64,000 nucleotides of DNA from Devosia sp. YR412 (GCF_900110945.1 NZ_FOFL01000002.1:434001-498000), one strand, 5' to 3'; positions 20,799-32,288 are shown, counted from the first letter of the stretch. A program made the numbers and translations. Notes: generated by a model from the sequence alone, not told the origin.

Positions 20799-21158
20799 AT
20801 GACCCTACCGCATCCCGACACCGACCAGATCACCCTGCCCAATGTGCTCGCCGCACTCGGCGACGACACGCGCCTCGCCATCATCGGCTGCCTGGCGCGT
20901 ACCGATCCGCTGGAAGGCCTGGTCTGCGGGCAGTTTTGCGGCCTGACCTCCAAGACCAACCTGACCTATCACGTCGCCAAGCTGCGCGAGGCCGGCGTGG
21001 TCAAGGTGCGCCCCGAAGGCACCAAGCGCCGCGTCACCCTGCGCCGCGAAGACCTCGACCGCCGCTTCCCCGGCTTTCTCGATACCGTCATCGCCACGGC
21101 GGTCGAACTGCCTCAGGTCGAAGCCACATTGCGCCAGCTGCATGAAGAGACCGCCTAA
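20799..21158 (+). CDS. ArsR-type winged-helix regulator
   Basis: 119-residue regulator with the ArsR-like core NVLAALGDDTRLAIIGCL and recognition region SKTNLTYHVAKLREAGVVKVRPEGTKRRVTLRRED. It has cysteines at 31, 43 and 47 (CLA, VCGQFC), but the spacing does not match a classical metal site, so a redox or organic ligand is as likely as a metal. It is divergent from an MFS exporter and followed after 3 bp by a GNAT gene, probably in one transcript. Confidence 0.88.
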   Translation: MTLPHPDTDQITLPNVLAALGDDTRLAIIGCLARTDPLEGLVCGQFCGLTSKTNLTYHVAKLREAGVVKVRPEGTKRRVTLRREDLDRRFPGFLDTVIATAVELPQVEATLRQLHEETA

Positions 21159-21161
21159 AGC

Positions 21162-21629
21162 ATGACCCAGCTGACCTATCGCGACGCCACGCCCGCTGAC
21201 ATTCCCACCATGCTGCAGCTCAGCCACGCCGGCGACGCCCGCGGCAAGGAAACGCCGCCGCTCGATCCGGCCACGCTGGATGATCCGCGCTATCGCGCCG
21301 CCTTCGACGAAATTGCTGCGGACCCCAACCACCGCCTGATCGTCGCCGAGCGCCATGGCGAAGTCGTCGGCACGCTACAGCTGAGCTTCCTGCCCGGAAT
21401 GCCCAATTTCGGCATGAAACGCGGCCTCCTGGAAAACGTCCACATCCGCGCCGACCAGCGCGGTTCGGGGCTGGGCACCGACATGGTCAAATGGGCCGTG
21501 GAACGCTGCCGCGAAGCCGGCTGCGGCCTCGTTCAGCTGACCTCCAACAAAGTCCGCCTCGACGCCCACCGCTTCTATGTCAAACTCGGCTTCCAGCAGA
21601 GCCACGAAGGCTTCAAGCTCAAGCTGTGA
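21162..21629 (+). CDS. GNAT-family N-acetyltransferase
   Basis: 155-residue acetyltransferase. The acetyl-CoA loop is RADQRGSGLGTDMVKWA (R/Q-x-x-G-x-G/A type), with the typical LDAHRFYVKLGF C-terminal strand-helix. Only three bases separate it from the regulator gene, so it is likely co-transcribed and controlled by the same operators. An exporter plus a modifying enzyme under one regulator would suit detoxification of an amine-containing compound; that is inference. Confidence 0.88.
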   Translation: MTQLTYRDATPADIPTMLQLSHAGDARGKETPPLDPATLDDPRYRAAFDEIAADPNHRLIVAERHGEVVGTLQLSFLPGMPNFGMKRGLLENVHIRADQRGSGLGTDMVKWAVERCREAGCGLVQLTSNKVRLDAHRFYVKLGFQQSHEGFKLKL

Positions 21630-21664
21630 TAGACTGAAGGCATCTTCTCGCCCCGGAGGCGAAC

Positions 21665-21970
21665 ATGGCCGATAGTGATACCAAAAACCGCACCGATACA
21701 TCCTTGAAGACGGCCAAGCCGCCGCTCTACAAGGTCATCCTGCTCAATGATGACTATACGCCACGCGAATTCGTGGTGCGGCTGCTCAAGGCCGAATTCC
21801 GCGTGCCGGAAGCCCAGGCCGGGGTAATCATGCTGACCGCCCATACCAAGGGCGCCTGCGTCGTCGCCGTCTTCACCAAGGAAATCGCCGAGGAAAAGGC
21901 CACCCGTGCCACCGACTTCGCTCGCGACAATGGCTTTCCGCTACTCTTCACCACCGAGCCGGAAGAATAA
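21665..21970 (+). CDS. clpS: ATP-dependent Clp protease adaptor ClpS (ClpS2-like)
   Basis: 101-residue adaptor that delivers N-degron substrates to ClpAP. The N-end-rule binding region is intact: LLNDDYTPREFVV, and the ClpA-contact segment TAHTKGACVVAVFTKEIAE is present. The wording PPLYKVILLNDDYTPREF and the C-terminal GFPLLFTTEPEE resemble the alphaproteobacterial ClpS2 paralogue rather than ClpS1. No clpA lies next to it, which also fits ClpS2. It may follow the GNAT gene in one transcript after 35 bp, with GGAGGCG before the ATG. Confidence 0.9.
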   Translation: MADSDTKNRTDTSLKTAKPPLYKVILLNDDYTPREFVVRLLKAEFRVPEAQAGVIMLTAHTKGACVVAVFTKEIAEEKATRATDFARDNGFPLLFTTEPEE

Positions 21971-22237
21971 TCACCCGAACCGCAGCTTGCTCCGCTCGCG
22001 CTTCTTCTCCGCCTCTTCCTCACGATCCTTGGGCGGCGCGTGGGTTTCGAGCGACTTGAGCAGCTTGCGCACCACCTTCTCGATATCCTCCACCGCCTCG
22101 TGGAACGCCGCCTCATTGGCCTGCGAAGGCGTATTGTAGCCGGAAATCTTGCGCACGAATTGCAGCGCCGCATCATGCATTTCGTTGCGCGTGGCAGGCG
22201 GCTCGAAATTGAACAGCGGCTTGATATTACGGCACAT
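21971..22237 (-). CDS. DUF2277 family protein
   Basis: 88-residue protein starting MCRNIKPLFNFEPPAT, the hallmark of DUF2277, whose function is unknown. The Cys2-containing start and the FVRKISGYNTPSQANEAAF segment are family features; the C-terminus is highly charged (KDREEEAEKKRERSKL). It abuts clpS tail to tail with no spacer. Its ATG at 22237 has AGGACCTGCC upstream. Confidence 0.92.
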   Translation of the reverse strand: MCRNIKPLFNFEPPATRNEMHDAALQFVRKISGYNTPSQANEAAFHEAVEDIEKVVRKLLKSLETHAPPKDREEEAEKKRERSKLRFG

Positions 22238-22336
22238 GGCAGGTCCTCCGATCCGGCAAAGCTATACCGGGGCGCGCTTTCCCGCCAAGACTGCCTGACC
22301 CTTTCGTTAGCCAGCGAAAAGCTCTATCGCTGCGCC

Positions 22337-23458
22337 ATGAGTGAACCTGCGCCCTTTGAAATCTACCTCGTCGCCACGCCCGGCCTCGAAGCCCCGCTAT
22401 GTGAAGAGGCGATCGAGGCCGGCTTTGCCGAGGCCAAAGTGGTCGACGGTGGCGTCTCCTTCATGGGCACTTGGCCCGATGTCTGGCGCGCTAACCTGAC
22501 CCTGCGCGGCGCCACGCGTGTGCTTGCCCGCGTTGCCAGCTTCCGCGCCATGCATCTGGCCCAGCTCGACAAGCGCGCCCGCAAGGTCGAATGGAGCACG
22601 CTCCTGCGCAAGGACGTGCCGGTTACCGTCGAGGCCAGCTGCAAGCGTTCGCGCATCTATCATGCCGGCGCCGCCAGCCAGCGCGTCGCCAAGGCCATCG
22701 AGGAGGAGTTCGGCGCTCCCGTCGCCGAGGATGCGGCTCTCCGCGTCATGCTGCGCATCGAGGACGATCTCGTCACCATCAGCCTCGATACCACCGGCGC
22801 CTCCCTGCACAAGCGCGGCTTCAAGGAAGGCGTCGCCAAGGCGCCAATGCGCGAGACCATGGCGGCGATGTTCCTGCGCCAATGCGGCTATGACGGCACC
22901 CAACCCGTGCTCGACCCGATGTGCGGCTCGGGCACTTTCGTGCTAGAGGCCGCGGAAATCGCGCTCGGTCTGAAACCCGGTCGTGAACGCGACTTTGCCT
23001 TCGAACAGCTTCCGAGCTTCGACCCGAAGGCCTGGGACAAGCTGCGTACCCCTGTCCCGACAAACACACCGGCCGTCCGCTTCTACGGCTCCGACCGCGA
23101 CCCCGGCGCCATTCGCATGGCCACCGAAAATGCCGCACGGGCTGGCGTTTCCGACTGGGTCAGCTTCGAGCAGCAAAGCGTTGAAAAACTCGAGCCGCCC
23201 GAAGGCCCACCCGGCATCATCATCGTCAATCCACCCTATGGCACGCGCATCGGCAACAAGGCACCGCTGGTTGGGCTCTATCGCTCCCTGGGCACTGTCA
23301 TTCGCGCCAAGTTCCCCGGCTGGCGCGTTGGCATCATCACCAGCGACAAGGATCTCGCCCGCGCCACCGGCCTCAACCTCGAACTGGTCGAGCCCACCGT
23401 CCTGCATGGCGGGCTGCGCGTCGGCCTGTGGCGGAGCAAGATCGTAAACAAGCCTTAA
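22337..23458 (+). CDS. THUMP-domain class I SAM-dependent RNA methyltransferase
   Basis: 373 residues: an N-terminal ferredoxin-like and THUMP RNA-binding part (about 1-165) followed by an N6/N2-type Rossmann methyltransferase with DPMCGSGTFVLEAAE for SAM binding and the catalytic NPPYGTRI motif. This is the RlmL-N/YcbY-like group that modifies large-subunit rRNA guanosine; the exact site here is inference. The start is the ATG at 22337 (MSEPAPFEIYLVATPGLE); the frame is open far upstream through the antisense of DUF2277 but that part is not coding. Confidence 0.92.
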   Translation: MSEPAPFEIYLVATPGLEAPLCEEAIEAGFAEAKVVDGGVSFMGTWPDVWRANLTLRGATRVLARVASFRAMHLAQLDKRARKVEWSTLLRKDVPVTVEASCKRSRIYHAGAASQRVAKAIEEEFGAPVAEDAALRVMLRIEDDLVTISLDTTGASLHKRGFKEGVAKAPMRETMAAMFLRQCGYDGTQPVLDPMCGSGTFVLEAAEIALGLKPGRERDFAFEQLPSFDPKAWDKLRTPVPTNTPAVRFYGSDRDPGAIRMATENAARAGVSDWVSFEQQSVEKLEPPEGPPGIIIVNPPYGTRIGNKAPLVGLYRSLGTVIRAKFPGWRVGIITSDKDLARATGLNLELVEPTVLHGGLRVGLWRSKIVNKP

Positions 23459-23517
23459 ATTAGGTGTTCAGATCGACTTAAGGCTCTGGCATTACCCTTG
23501 GGCTTGAGGAGAGTGCC

Positions 23518-24759
23518 ATGCAACCCGCCAGCGTCCTGGAAAGCATCCCGCAAATCGGTGACGAAGGCCGCCTTGCCGCACTCGACCGCTACGACATTCT
23601 CGACACCGGCCAGGAAGAAGCTTTCGACCGCATTTCCCGGCTGATCCGGCTGACGCTGAATGTCGATATCGGCCTTGTCTCGCTGATGGATGCCCATCGC
23701 CAATGGTACAAGTCGATCGAGGGACTCGACGGCGCGGAAGTGCCGCTCAATGTCGCCTTTTGCCGCTATATGCTTGATGACGGGCAGCCCTTCATCGTGC
23801 CCGATGCCGAGCAGGACCCGCGCTTTTCCGACAATCCCTTCGTCACCGGTCCGGCCCATATCCGCTCCTACGCCGGCGCCCCCCTGCGCACCCCAGATGG
23901 TTTCGTCATCGGCTCGGTCTGCGCCGTCGGCTCCACCGCGCGCGACTTTTCGCCGCGCGAACAGGCGATCCTCGCCGAACTCGCCGGTATCGCCATGGAT
24001 CAGATCGAACTGCGCCAGATCGCCGCGGTCGATAGCCTGACCGGCATCTCCACCCGTCGCGCCTTCAAGGATGACGCCCAGAAATTCGTCACCCTGGCCA
24101 AGCGCCACCGCAGCGCTCTCAGTTGCGTCAGCTTCGATATCGACCACTTCAAATCCGTCAACGACGCCTATGGCCATGCCGGCGGCGACCAGGTGCTGAG
24201 CGCCGTCGCCAGGGCCGCCGCTGCGCAATTGCGCCAGAGCGACCTGCTCGGCCGATTGGGCGGCGAGGAGTTTGCCGTGCTGCTGCCCCATACCGATGGC
24301 GCGCGGGCTCTCGAAGTAGCCGACAAGCTGCGCTTGCTGTTCCGCAGCCTGACCTTTCCGGGCAGCCATCCGCCGATCTCGATCAGCGCCAGTTTCGGCG
24401 TCGCCATGCTCGACCCCAATAGCGACGACATCGACAGCCTGCTGCAAAAGGCCGACGAAGCCCTCTATGAAGCCAAGCGCTCCGGCCGCAACAAATGCAC
24501 CGTCTGGCGCCCATCTGGCCGCCAACCCGAAGGCGACCGCCGCCGCGTGCTCAAGGCCGGCCAGATCATCTTCAACGACCGCCACTCCACCATGGACTGC
24601 ACCATTCGCGCCCTCGGCGAAACCAGCGCCGAATTCACCGTGCCCGACGCCCACAATGTCCCAGAGACGTTCACCCTGCGCATCGTCTCCGACGGCCTCG
24701 AATGGCCCTGCCGCGTCACCGGCCGGACCGAGCAGCGCGTGACCGTCGCCTTCGGCTGA
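23518..24759 (+). CDS. GAF-GGDEF diguanylate cyclase with C-terminal PilZ-like domain
   Basis: 413-residue cytosolic signalling protein. Residues about 20-165 form a GAF sensor (RYDILDTGQEEAFDRISRL, then AFCRYML and SYAGAPLR). Residues about 170-328 form a GGDEF domain with GGEEF at 248-252 and an RxxD inhibitory site at 239-242 (RQSD). Residues about 340-413 look like a PilZ domain by strand pattern and position, beginning DRRRVLKAG, but the c-di-GMP-binding residues are degenerate (RxxxK at 342-346; the D/NxSxxG motif replaced by ALGETS). It probably makes c-di-GMP in response to a small molecule; the PilZ-like tail may be structural. It begins 59 bp after the methyltransferase gene. Confidence 0.88.
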   Translation: MQPASVLESIPQIGDEGRLAALDRYDILDTGQEEAFDRISRLIRLTLNVDIGLVSLMDAHRQWYKSIEGLDGAEVPLNVAFCRYMLDDGQPFIVPDAEQDPRFSDNPFVTGPAHIRSYAGAPLRTPDGFVIGSVCAVGSTARDFSPREQAILAELAGIAMDQIELRQIAAVDSLTGISTRRAFKDDAQKFVTLAKRHRSALSCVSFDIDHFKSVNDAYGHAGGDQVLSAVARAAAAQLRQSDLLGRLGGEEFAVLLPHTDGARALEVADKLRLLFRSLTFPGSHPPISISASFGVAMLDPNSDDIDSLLQKADEALYEAKRSGRNKCTVWRPSGRQPEGDRRRVLKAGQIIFNDRHSTMDCTIRALGETSAEFTVPDAHNVPETFTLRIVSDGLEWPCRVTGRTEQRVTVAFG

Positions 24760-24966
24760 CATAGCCCACATGCCAGACATGTGCCCTATCCGCTTTCCGC
24801 CCTTCCCATCGCGCGACTCTTCGGTTAGACAGCCCACCTAACCACCATGTCCGGTCTACTACCCCGTGCCGCAGCGCTCAGTTGCCGCGCGGGTTTCGCG
24901 CGGACAGGTGTGCCCGGGCGATTCTTCCCCTCGCTCGGTCCTGTAGAAAACAGTTGAGCGAGCGCC

Positions 24967-28278
<3,312 letters not shown>

Positions 28279-28300
28279 TCGGTAGTTCATCGCATGAAGG

Positions 28301-28336
28301 CGGCCCGCGGATCCTATCCGCGGGCCGTCTTGTTTT
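28301..28336 (+). terminator. Terminator after carB
   Basis: Perfect 11-bp stem CGGCCCGCGGA/TCCGCGGGCCG (28301-28311 with 28317-28327) followed by TCTTGTTTT. A typical strong rho-independent terminator. Confidence 0.88.
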
Positions 28337-28373
28337 GATCAGAACATGCCCGCGACCGGCGGCTGGTCCAGCA

Positions 28374-28401
28374 TTGACAGTTCGGGCGGCGTCCGCATAA
28401 T
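28374..28401 (+). promoter_or_regulatory. Near-consensus promoter upstream of a short leader ORF
   Basis: TTGACA (28374-28379) and CATAAT (28396-28401) separated by 16 bp, one of the best matches to a sigma-70 promoter in the window. Transcription should start near 28408, only about 4 bases before the ATG at 28412, so the first ORF on this transcript would be almost leaderless. Confidence 0.55.
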
Positions 28402-28411
28402 CGGCGGCACC

Positions 28412-28456
28412 ATGATGATCCAGTCTCACAAGTTCGCCGTGTTCCTCGGCGCCTGA
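28412..28456 (+). CDS. Possible 14-residue leader peptide
   Basis: A tiny ORF opening ATGATG and encoding MMIQSHKFAVFLGA, just after the predicted start of a strong promoter. Its end overlaps a GGCGCC/GGCGCC stem (28448-28463), and a second stem AGCCGCT/AGCGGCT (28504-28519) lies further down, before the dioxygenase gene. Position and architecture suggest an attenuator leader, but I do not recognise the peptide and nothing proves it is translated. Confidence 0.3.
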   Translation: MMIQSHKFAVFLGA

Positions 28457-28542
28457 GGGCGCCCTTCCGGGCACACACCAAGCGGCACTGACTGCTTGCC
28501 CCCAGCCGCTGAAGCGGCTTCGCGAACTCATGGAATTTCAAC

Positions 28543-29337
28543 ATGCCTGGCACTTTGCCCGCGCTCTCTGCAGCGCAGATCGACCAATTCATCACCCAAG
28601 GCTTCGTCCGCCTCGACAATGCCTTCTCCGCCGACCTCGCCGAACGGGCCCGCGCTATCCTCTGGGCGGCCACCGGCTGCAATCAGAATGACCGCAGCAC
28701 CTGGACCCGGCCTGTCGTCTGGCTCGGCGAATTCTCCCAGCCGCCCTTCCGCGAGGCGGCCAATACGCCGCTCCTGCAATCAGCCTATGACCAGCTGGTC
28801 GGCGAAAACCGCTGGCTGCCCCGCGGCGGGCTTGGCACCTTCCCGGTGCGCTTCCCCATCCCGCAGGACAATGGCGATACCGGCTGGCATGTTGATGCCA
28901 GCTTCGGTCACGACGCACCGGACTTCCTAGACTGGCGCGTCAATGTCAGCTCCAAAGGCCGGGCGCTGCTGATTCTGTTCCTCTTCTCCGACGTCGGCGA
29001 AGACGATGCCCCCACCCGCATCCGCGTCGGCTCACATCTTGAGGTCGCCCGCTACCTCGTCCCGGCCGGCGACGCAGGCAAGTCGCTGCGCGATATCCTC
29101 ACCGAACGGCCAGACTGGTTCGACACCGGCAAGGAAGCGCTGGCGACGGGCAAAGCCGGCACGGTCTATCTGTGCCACCCGTTCCTGGTCCACGCCGCCC
29201 AGGTGCATCGGGGGCAGTCGGTCAAATTCATGGCCCAGCCCCCGCTACTCCCGCGCGTGCCATTGCAGATTGATCGGACTGACGGCGATTATTCGCCGGT
29301 GGAACTGGCGATCAGGGTGGGCCTCGATAGCCAGTAA
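28543..29337 (+). CDS. Phytanoyl-CoA dioxygenase (PhyH) family protein
   Basis: 264-residue Fe(II)/2-oxoglutarate oxygenase-like protein. The metal-binding HxD is in GWHVDASFGHD and the distal His is in FLVHAAQVHRG; a basic residue for 2-oxoglutarate is plausible in SVKFMAQP. The start ATG at 28543 opens MPGTLPALSAAQIDQFITQGFVRLDNAF, a typical PhyH beginning. The substrate is unknown; family members hydroxylate a wide range of small molecules. It is a lone gene between two terminators with its own promoter, so it is a separate transcription unit. Confidence 0.85.
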   Translation: MPGTLPALSAAQIDQFITQGFVRLDNAFSADLAERARAILWAATGCNQNDRSTWTRPVVWLGEFSQPPFREAANTPLLQSAYDQLVGENRWLPRGGLGTFPVRFPIPQDNGDTGWHVDASFGHDAPDFLDWRVNVSSKGRALLILFLFSDVGEDDAPTRIRVGSHLEVARYLVPAGDAGKSLRDILTERPDWFDTGKEALATGKAGTVYLCHPFLVHAAQVHRGQSVKFMAQPPLLPRVPLQIDRTDGDYSPVELAIRVGLDSQ

Positions 29338-29344
29338 CGTCTAA

Positions 29345-29374
29345 ACGGGCGGAAGAAATTCCGCCCGTCTTTTG
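29345..29374. terminator. Terminator between the PhyH gene and threonine aldolase
   Basis: Stem ACGGGCGGA/TCCGCCCGT (29345-29353 with 29360-29368), a 6-base loop, then CTTTTGT. It lies between convergent genes and may serve both directions. Confidence 0.8.
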
Positions 29375-30391
29375 TCAGCCGAAAAACGCCCTCACCGCCT
29401 CCAGCGCCCCATCCACCGCAGCATCATCCACATCCAGATGCGTTACCCAGCGCTGCTTGCCATAACTACCGGTGATCCCAACACCCTTGTCCGCCAGAAA
29501 TGCCGTGAACCGCTCCTCCAGCCCCCGCTCCATCCCGACAAACACGATATTCGTATCCGGCGCGGTCACCGTCAGCCCGTCAAACCCCGCCAGCCCCTCG
29601 GCCAGCCGCTTCGCCCGAGCATGATCCTCCGCCAGCCGCGCCACATTATGCTCCAGCGCATAAAGCCCCGCCGCCGCCAGAATGCCGGACTGGCGCAGCC
29701 CGCCACCCAGCATCTTGCGATGCCGCCGCGCCGTGTCGATCAGATCCTGCCGCCCTATGAGAACTGACCCCACCGGCGCACCGAGCCCCTTGGAGAGGCA
29801 GATCGACACGCTGTCGAAAGGCGCTGTGAAACTCTTGATATCCGTGCCCAGCGCGGCGCAGGCATTGAAGGCCCGCGCACCATCGAGATGCAGGCCCAGT
29901 TCATGCCGCCTGGCGATCTCCGACACCGCCAGCATGTATTCGACCGGCAACACCTTGCCGCCAAAGGTATTTTCCAGCGCGATCACCGTGGTTCGCGCAT
30001 AGTGATTATCGTCCGGCTTGATCGCCGCCTCGATCTCGCCGAGGTCCATTGTGCCATCGGCCTGATGGGCGATCGGCTGCGGCTGAATGGAACCCAGCAC
30101 CGCCGCGCCGCCAGCCTCGTTGACATAGAGATGCGCCTTCTGGCCGGCGATGAATTCGTCGCCGCGCCCGCAATGGCTCATCAAAGCGAGCAGATTGGAC
30201 TGCGTGCCCGAGGGCACGAAGATCGCGGCGTCCTTGCCCAGCAGCGCCGCCATGCGCTGTTCCAGCCGATTGACGGTGGGGTCGTCGCCGAACACGTCAT
30301 CGCCCACCTCGGCCTCGGCCATGGCCTGGCGCATGCCGGCGCTTGGCCGCGTGACGGTATCGGAGCGGAAGTCATAGCGGATGGTGTTCAT
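29375..30391 (-). CDS. ltaE: Low-specificity L-threonine aldolase
   Basis: 338-residue PLP enzyme that splits L-threonine or allo-threonine to glycine and acetaldehyde. It begins YDFRSDTVTRPSAGMRQAM, the family start. The PLP-binding lysine is in SICLSKGLGAPVGSVL, with the upstream LHLDGARAFNA Asp contacting the cofactor. Length and motifs are normal. It is the downstream neighbour of a methyltransferase on the same strand with a 55-bp gap, so co-transcription is possible. Confidence 0.94.
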   Translation of the reverse strand: MNTIRYDFRSDTVTRPSAGMRQAMAEAEVGDDVFGDDPTVNRLEQRMAALLGKDAAIFVPSGTQSNLLALMSHCGRGDEFIAGQKAHLYVNEAGGAAVLGSIQPQPIAHQADGTMDLGEIEAAIKPDDNHYARTTVIALENTFGGKVLPVEYMLAVSEIARRHELGLHLDGARAFNACAALGTDIKSFTAPFDSVSICLSKGLGAPVGSVLIGRQDLIDTARRHRKMLGGGLRQSGILAAAGLYALEHNVARLAEDHARAKRLAEGLAGFDGLTVTAPDTNIVFVGMERGLEERFTAFLADKGVGITGSYGKQRWVTHLDVDDAAVDGALEAVRAFFG

Positions 30392-30445
30392 GGGTCACTC
30401 GGGAGTTGGTGCTCCCTTGTGCCAAGTCACGCCGGCTTTGCCTAG

Positions 30446-31426
30446 TCAGGCCGCGACATCGCCGCCGGTGCAGTCGCCGTCATTGGCGGCGCAGAGGTCC
30501 AGGAGCGGCTTGCGCACCACGATCAGCATGCCGGTGATCGGCGCGCCGCGGTCCTGGCGCAGGATCGCCGTCTCGAAGCGCAGGATGTCCAACCCCGCCA
30601 GCAGCAGCGCCGCGCGCGTCGCCTCGACGCCATGCGCATAGCGCAGCGACGGGCGCAGGAACAGGGATTCGGGACCGTCATGCGCCTCGAGCGAAAACGC
30701 TGCCAGGCCGCCCGGCTGCAAGGCCGGCAGCAGCGCGGTCAGGATCGGCTGGATTGCGCCGCAATAGATGAAAACGTCAGCTGCCGTCACCAGGTCCACA
30801 TCGGCCCGGCGCGCATTGAGCACCGCAACCAGCTCGGCCTTTTGCAGCGCGTCGTAAATGCCCTTGCGAGCGGTCTCGGCGATCATCGCCGCCGAAATAT
30901 CAACGCCTTCAAGATGCTCGCTCTTGGCCCGTAGCCGCTCGCCCATCAGCCCGGTGCCACAGCCGAGGTCCAGCGCCTTGGCAAAGCCGGTAATGCCCAG
31001 CCGCGCCATCTCCTCATTGACCATGGCGTCGAGCATATCGGGCACGCGATAACCCAGCTTGTCGACCAGCGCATGCTCGAACTGCGGCGCATATTGATCG
31101 AACAGCGCCTCGACATAGCTGACCGCCGTGCCGCTGGCGGCAACGCCCGCACCATGCGCGGCCAGTTTCAGTCCGGCGCCAAATACGCCCTCGTCGTCCA
31201 GCGCTTCGAGATGCCGCCAGGCCGAGATCGCCCCGGAAATATCGCCGGCCTTTTCGGCATAATTGCCGAGCAGGTCCCAGCCGGCTGCCCAGTCGGGGGT
31301 GATTTCGAGCGCCTGGCTCATCAGGTCGGCGGCAGCCGCATGCTCGCCGCCCTCCGCCAGCATTTTCGCATAGCCCGCACGACGGTCGGCGATCACGTCG
31401 CCGGAAGAGTGAAACGCCTTGGTCAA
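30446..31426 (-). CDS. TPR-containing SAM-dependent methyltransferase
   Basis: About 326 residues. The N-terminal part (about residues 10-110) is TPR-like (YAKMLAEGGEHAAAADLMSQALEITPDWAAGWDLLGNYAEKAG), followed by a class I methyltransferase with SAM motif ALDLGCGTGLMGERL and VDISAAMIA. The substrate is unknown. The start is uncertain: I propose a TTG at 31426 giving MTKAFHSSGDVIADRR, which resembles starts in this family; the frame stays open to an ATG at 31561, but that extra segment runs through an inverted repeat and does not look coding. Confidence 0.82.
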   Translation of the reverse strand: MTKAFHSSGDVIADRRAGYAKMLAEGGEHAAAADLMSQALEITPDWAAGWDLLGNYAEKAGDISGAISAWRHLEALDDEGVFGAGLKLAAHGAGVAASGTAVSYVEALFDQYAPQFEHALVDKLGYRVPDMLDAMVNEEMARLGITGFAKALDLGCGTGLMGERLRAKSEHLEGVDISAAMIAETARKGIYDALQKAELVAVLNARRADVDLVTAADVFIYCGAIQPILTALLPALQPGGLAAFSLEAHDGPESLFLRPSLRYAHGVEATRAALLLAGLDILRFETAILRQDRGAPITGMLIVVRKPLLDLCAANDGDCTGGDVAA

Positions 31427-31513
31427 GACGATGGATCTCGGAGGGTCACCAGACCATTCGTCTGGCCGGCGGGATGTGACGCAAATCGCTGCAAAAAGCA
31501 AGCAGGCAGGCTT

Positions 31514-31550
31514 CAAACAGCAAGCAAGATGCCACGTTTCTTGCTGTTTG
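31514..31550. repeat. Perfect 11-bp inverted repeat
   Basis: CAAACAGCAAG (31514-31524) and CTTGCTGTTTG (31540-31550) are exact reverse complements with a 15-base centre. Further AGCAAGC copies flank it. It sits about 90 bp upstream of the methyltransferase start and could be an operator or an RNA hairpin in its leader. The rest of 31562-31916 shows no gene; it must hold the cspA promoter and 5' leader. Confidence 0.6.
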
Positions 31551-31916
31551 CTTGCGGCCAATTTGCGCTACTCTCACCCCATCGCGTTCGGCACTCCCTG
31601 CCGCTTCGCGATGCGGCGCAGCTTATTTTGCGTCAGCACCAGACCTTCACGGACTGGAGCAAATACTTGACGATGCTCTATTTTTTCCTGGCAGAACTGC
31701 TGTTCTCGCCGGGCGCTTTGTCATGGGTAAACAGATATTGAACAGGTGATTTTTTCGCGCTACGCTCCCCTGATCGAATATTGCGGCCGACCGATCTGAT
31801 CCTGCGAATTCCATTCGCGCCTGCTGACGTCACTATCCGATATTTCGATTTATCAAGTCTTGGCCAATAGTGGCCCGGACTGCCTACAGCAGCGACTGCA
31901 CGAGGGAACGCGCATC

Positions 31917-32126
31917 ATGGCAACTGGCACCGTCAAATGGTTCAACGGTCAAAAGGGCTACGGCTTTATCCAGCCGGACGAAGGTGGAGCGGACGTTTTC
32001 GTCCATATCTCCGCCGTCCAACGCTCGGGCCTCAATGGTCTCGATGAGGGCCAGAAGGTCAATTACGAGATCGTCAAGGACAAGCGGACGGGCAAGTCCG
32101 CCGCGGATAATCTGACCGCCTCCTGA
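31917..32126 (+). CDS. Cold-shock protein, CspA family
   Basis: 69-residue OB-fold nucleic-acid chaperone. RNP1 is KGYGFIQPD and RNP2 is VFVHISAV, both intact. The ATG at 31917 has GAGGGAA upstream and gives [17 protein letters not shown], the standard start. Family knowledge: such proteins melt RNA structure and often have long structured 5' leaders; the roughly 350-bp gene-free region upstream fits that. A terminator follows. Confidence 0.96.
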   Translation: MATGTVKWFNGQKGYGFIQPDEGGADVFVHISAVQRSGLNGLDEGQKVNYEIVKDKRTGKSAADNLTAS

Positions 32127-32147
32127 TCGCATAGGGATCGACAAAAG

Positions 32148-32186
32148 AAGGGCGCGTCCACGAGGGGTGAGCGCGCCCTTTTCTTT
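32148..32186 (+). terminator. Terminator after the cold-shock gene
   Basis: Stem AAGGGCGCG/CGCGCCCTT (32148-32156 with 32172-32180), a 15-base loop, then TTCTTTT. Confidence 0.82.
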
Positions 32187-32288
32187 TGCACGGCGCTCAG
32201 GCCGGATTTGACAATCCATATGTTGCCGCGGGCGGAATCAGCGTCTAATGAACGCAGTAACTTCCGGCGGATTTACCGAACAGATGGC

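Noticed and set aside
31427-31561. An N-terminal extension of the TPR methyltransferase beginning at an ATG at 31561
   Set aside because: It reads through the perfect inverted repeat, is rich in Cys and Trp unlike the rest of the protein, and has no support from the family start.
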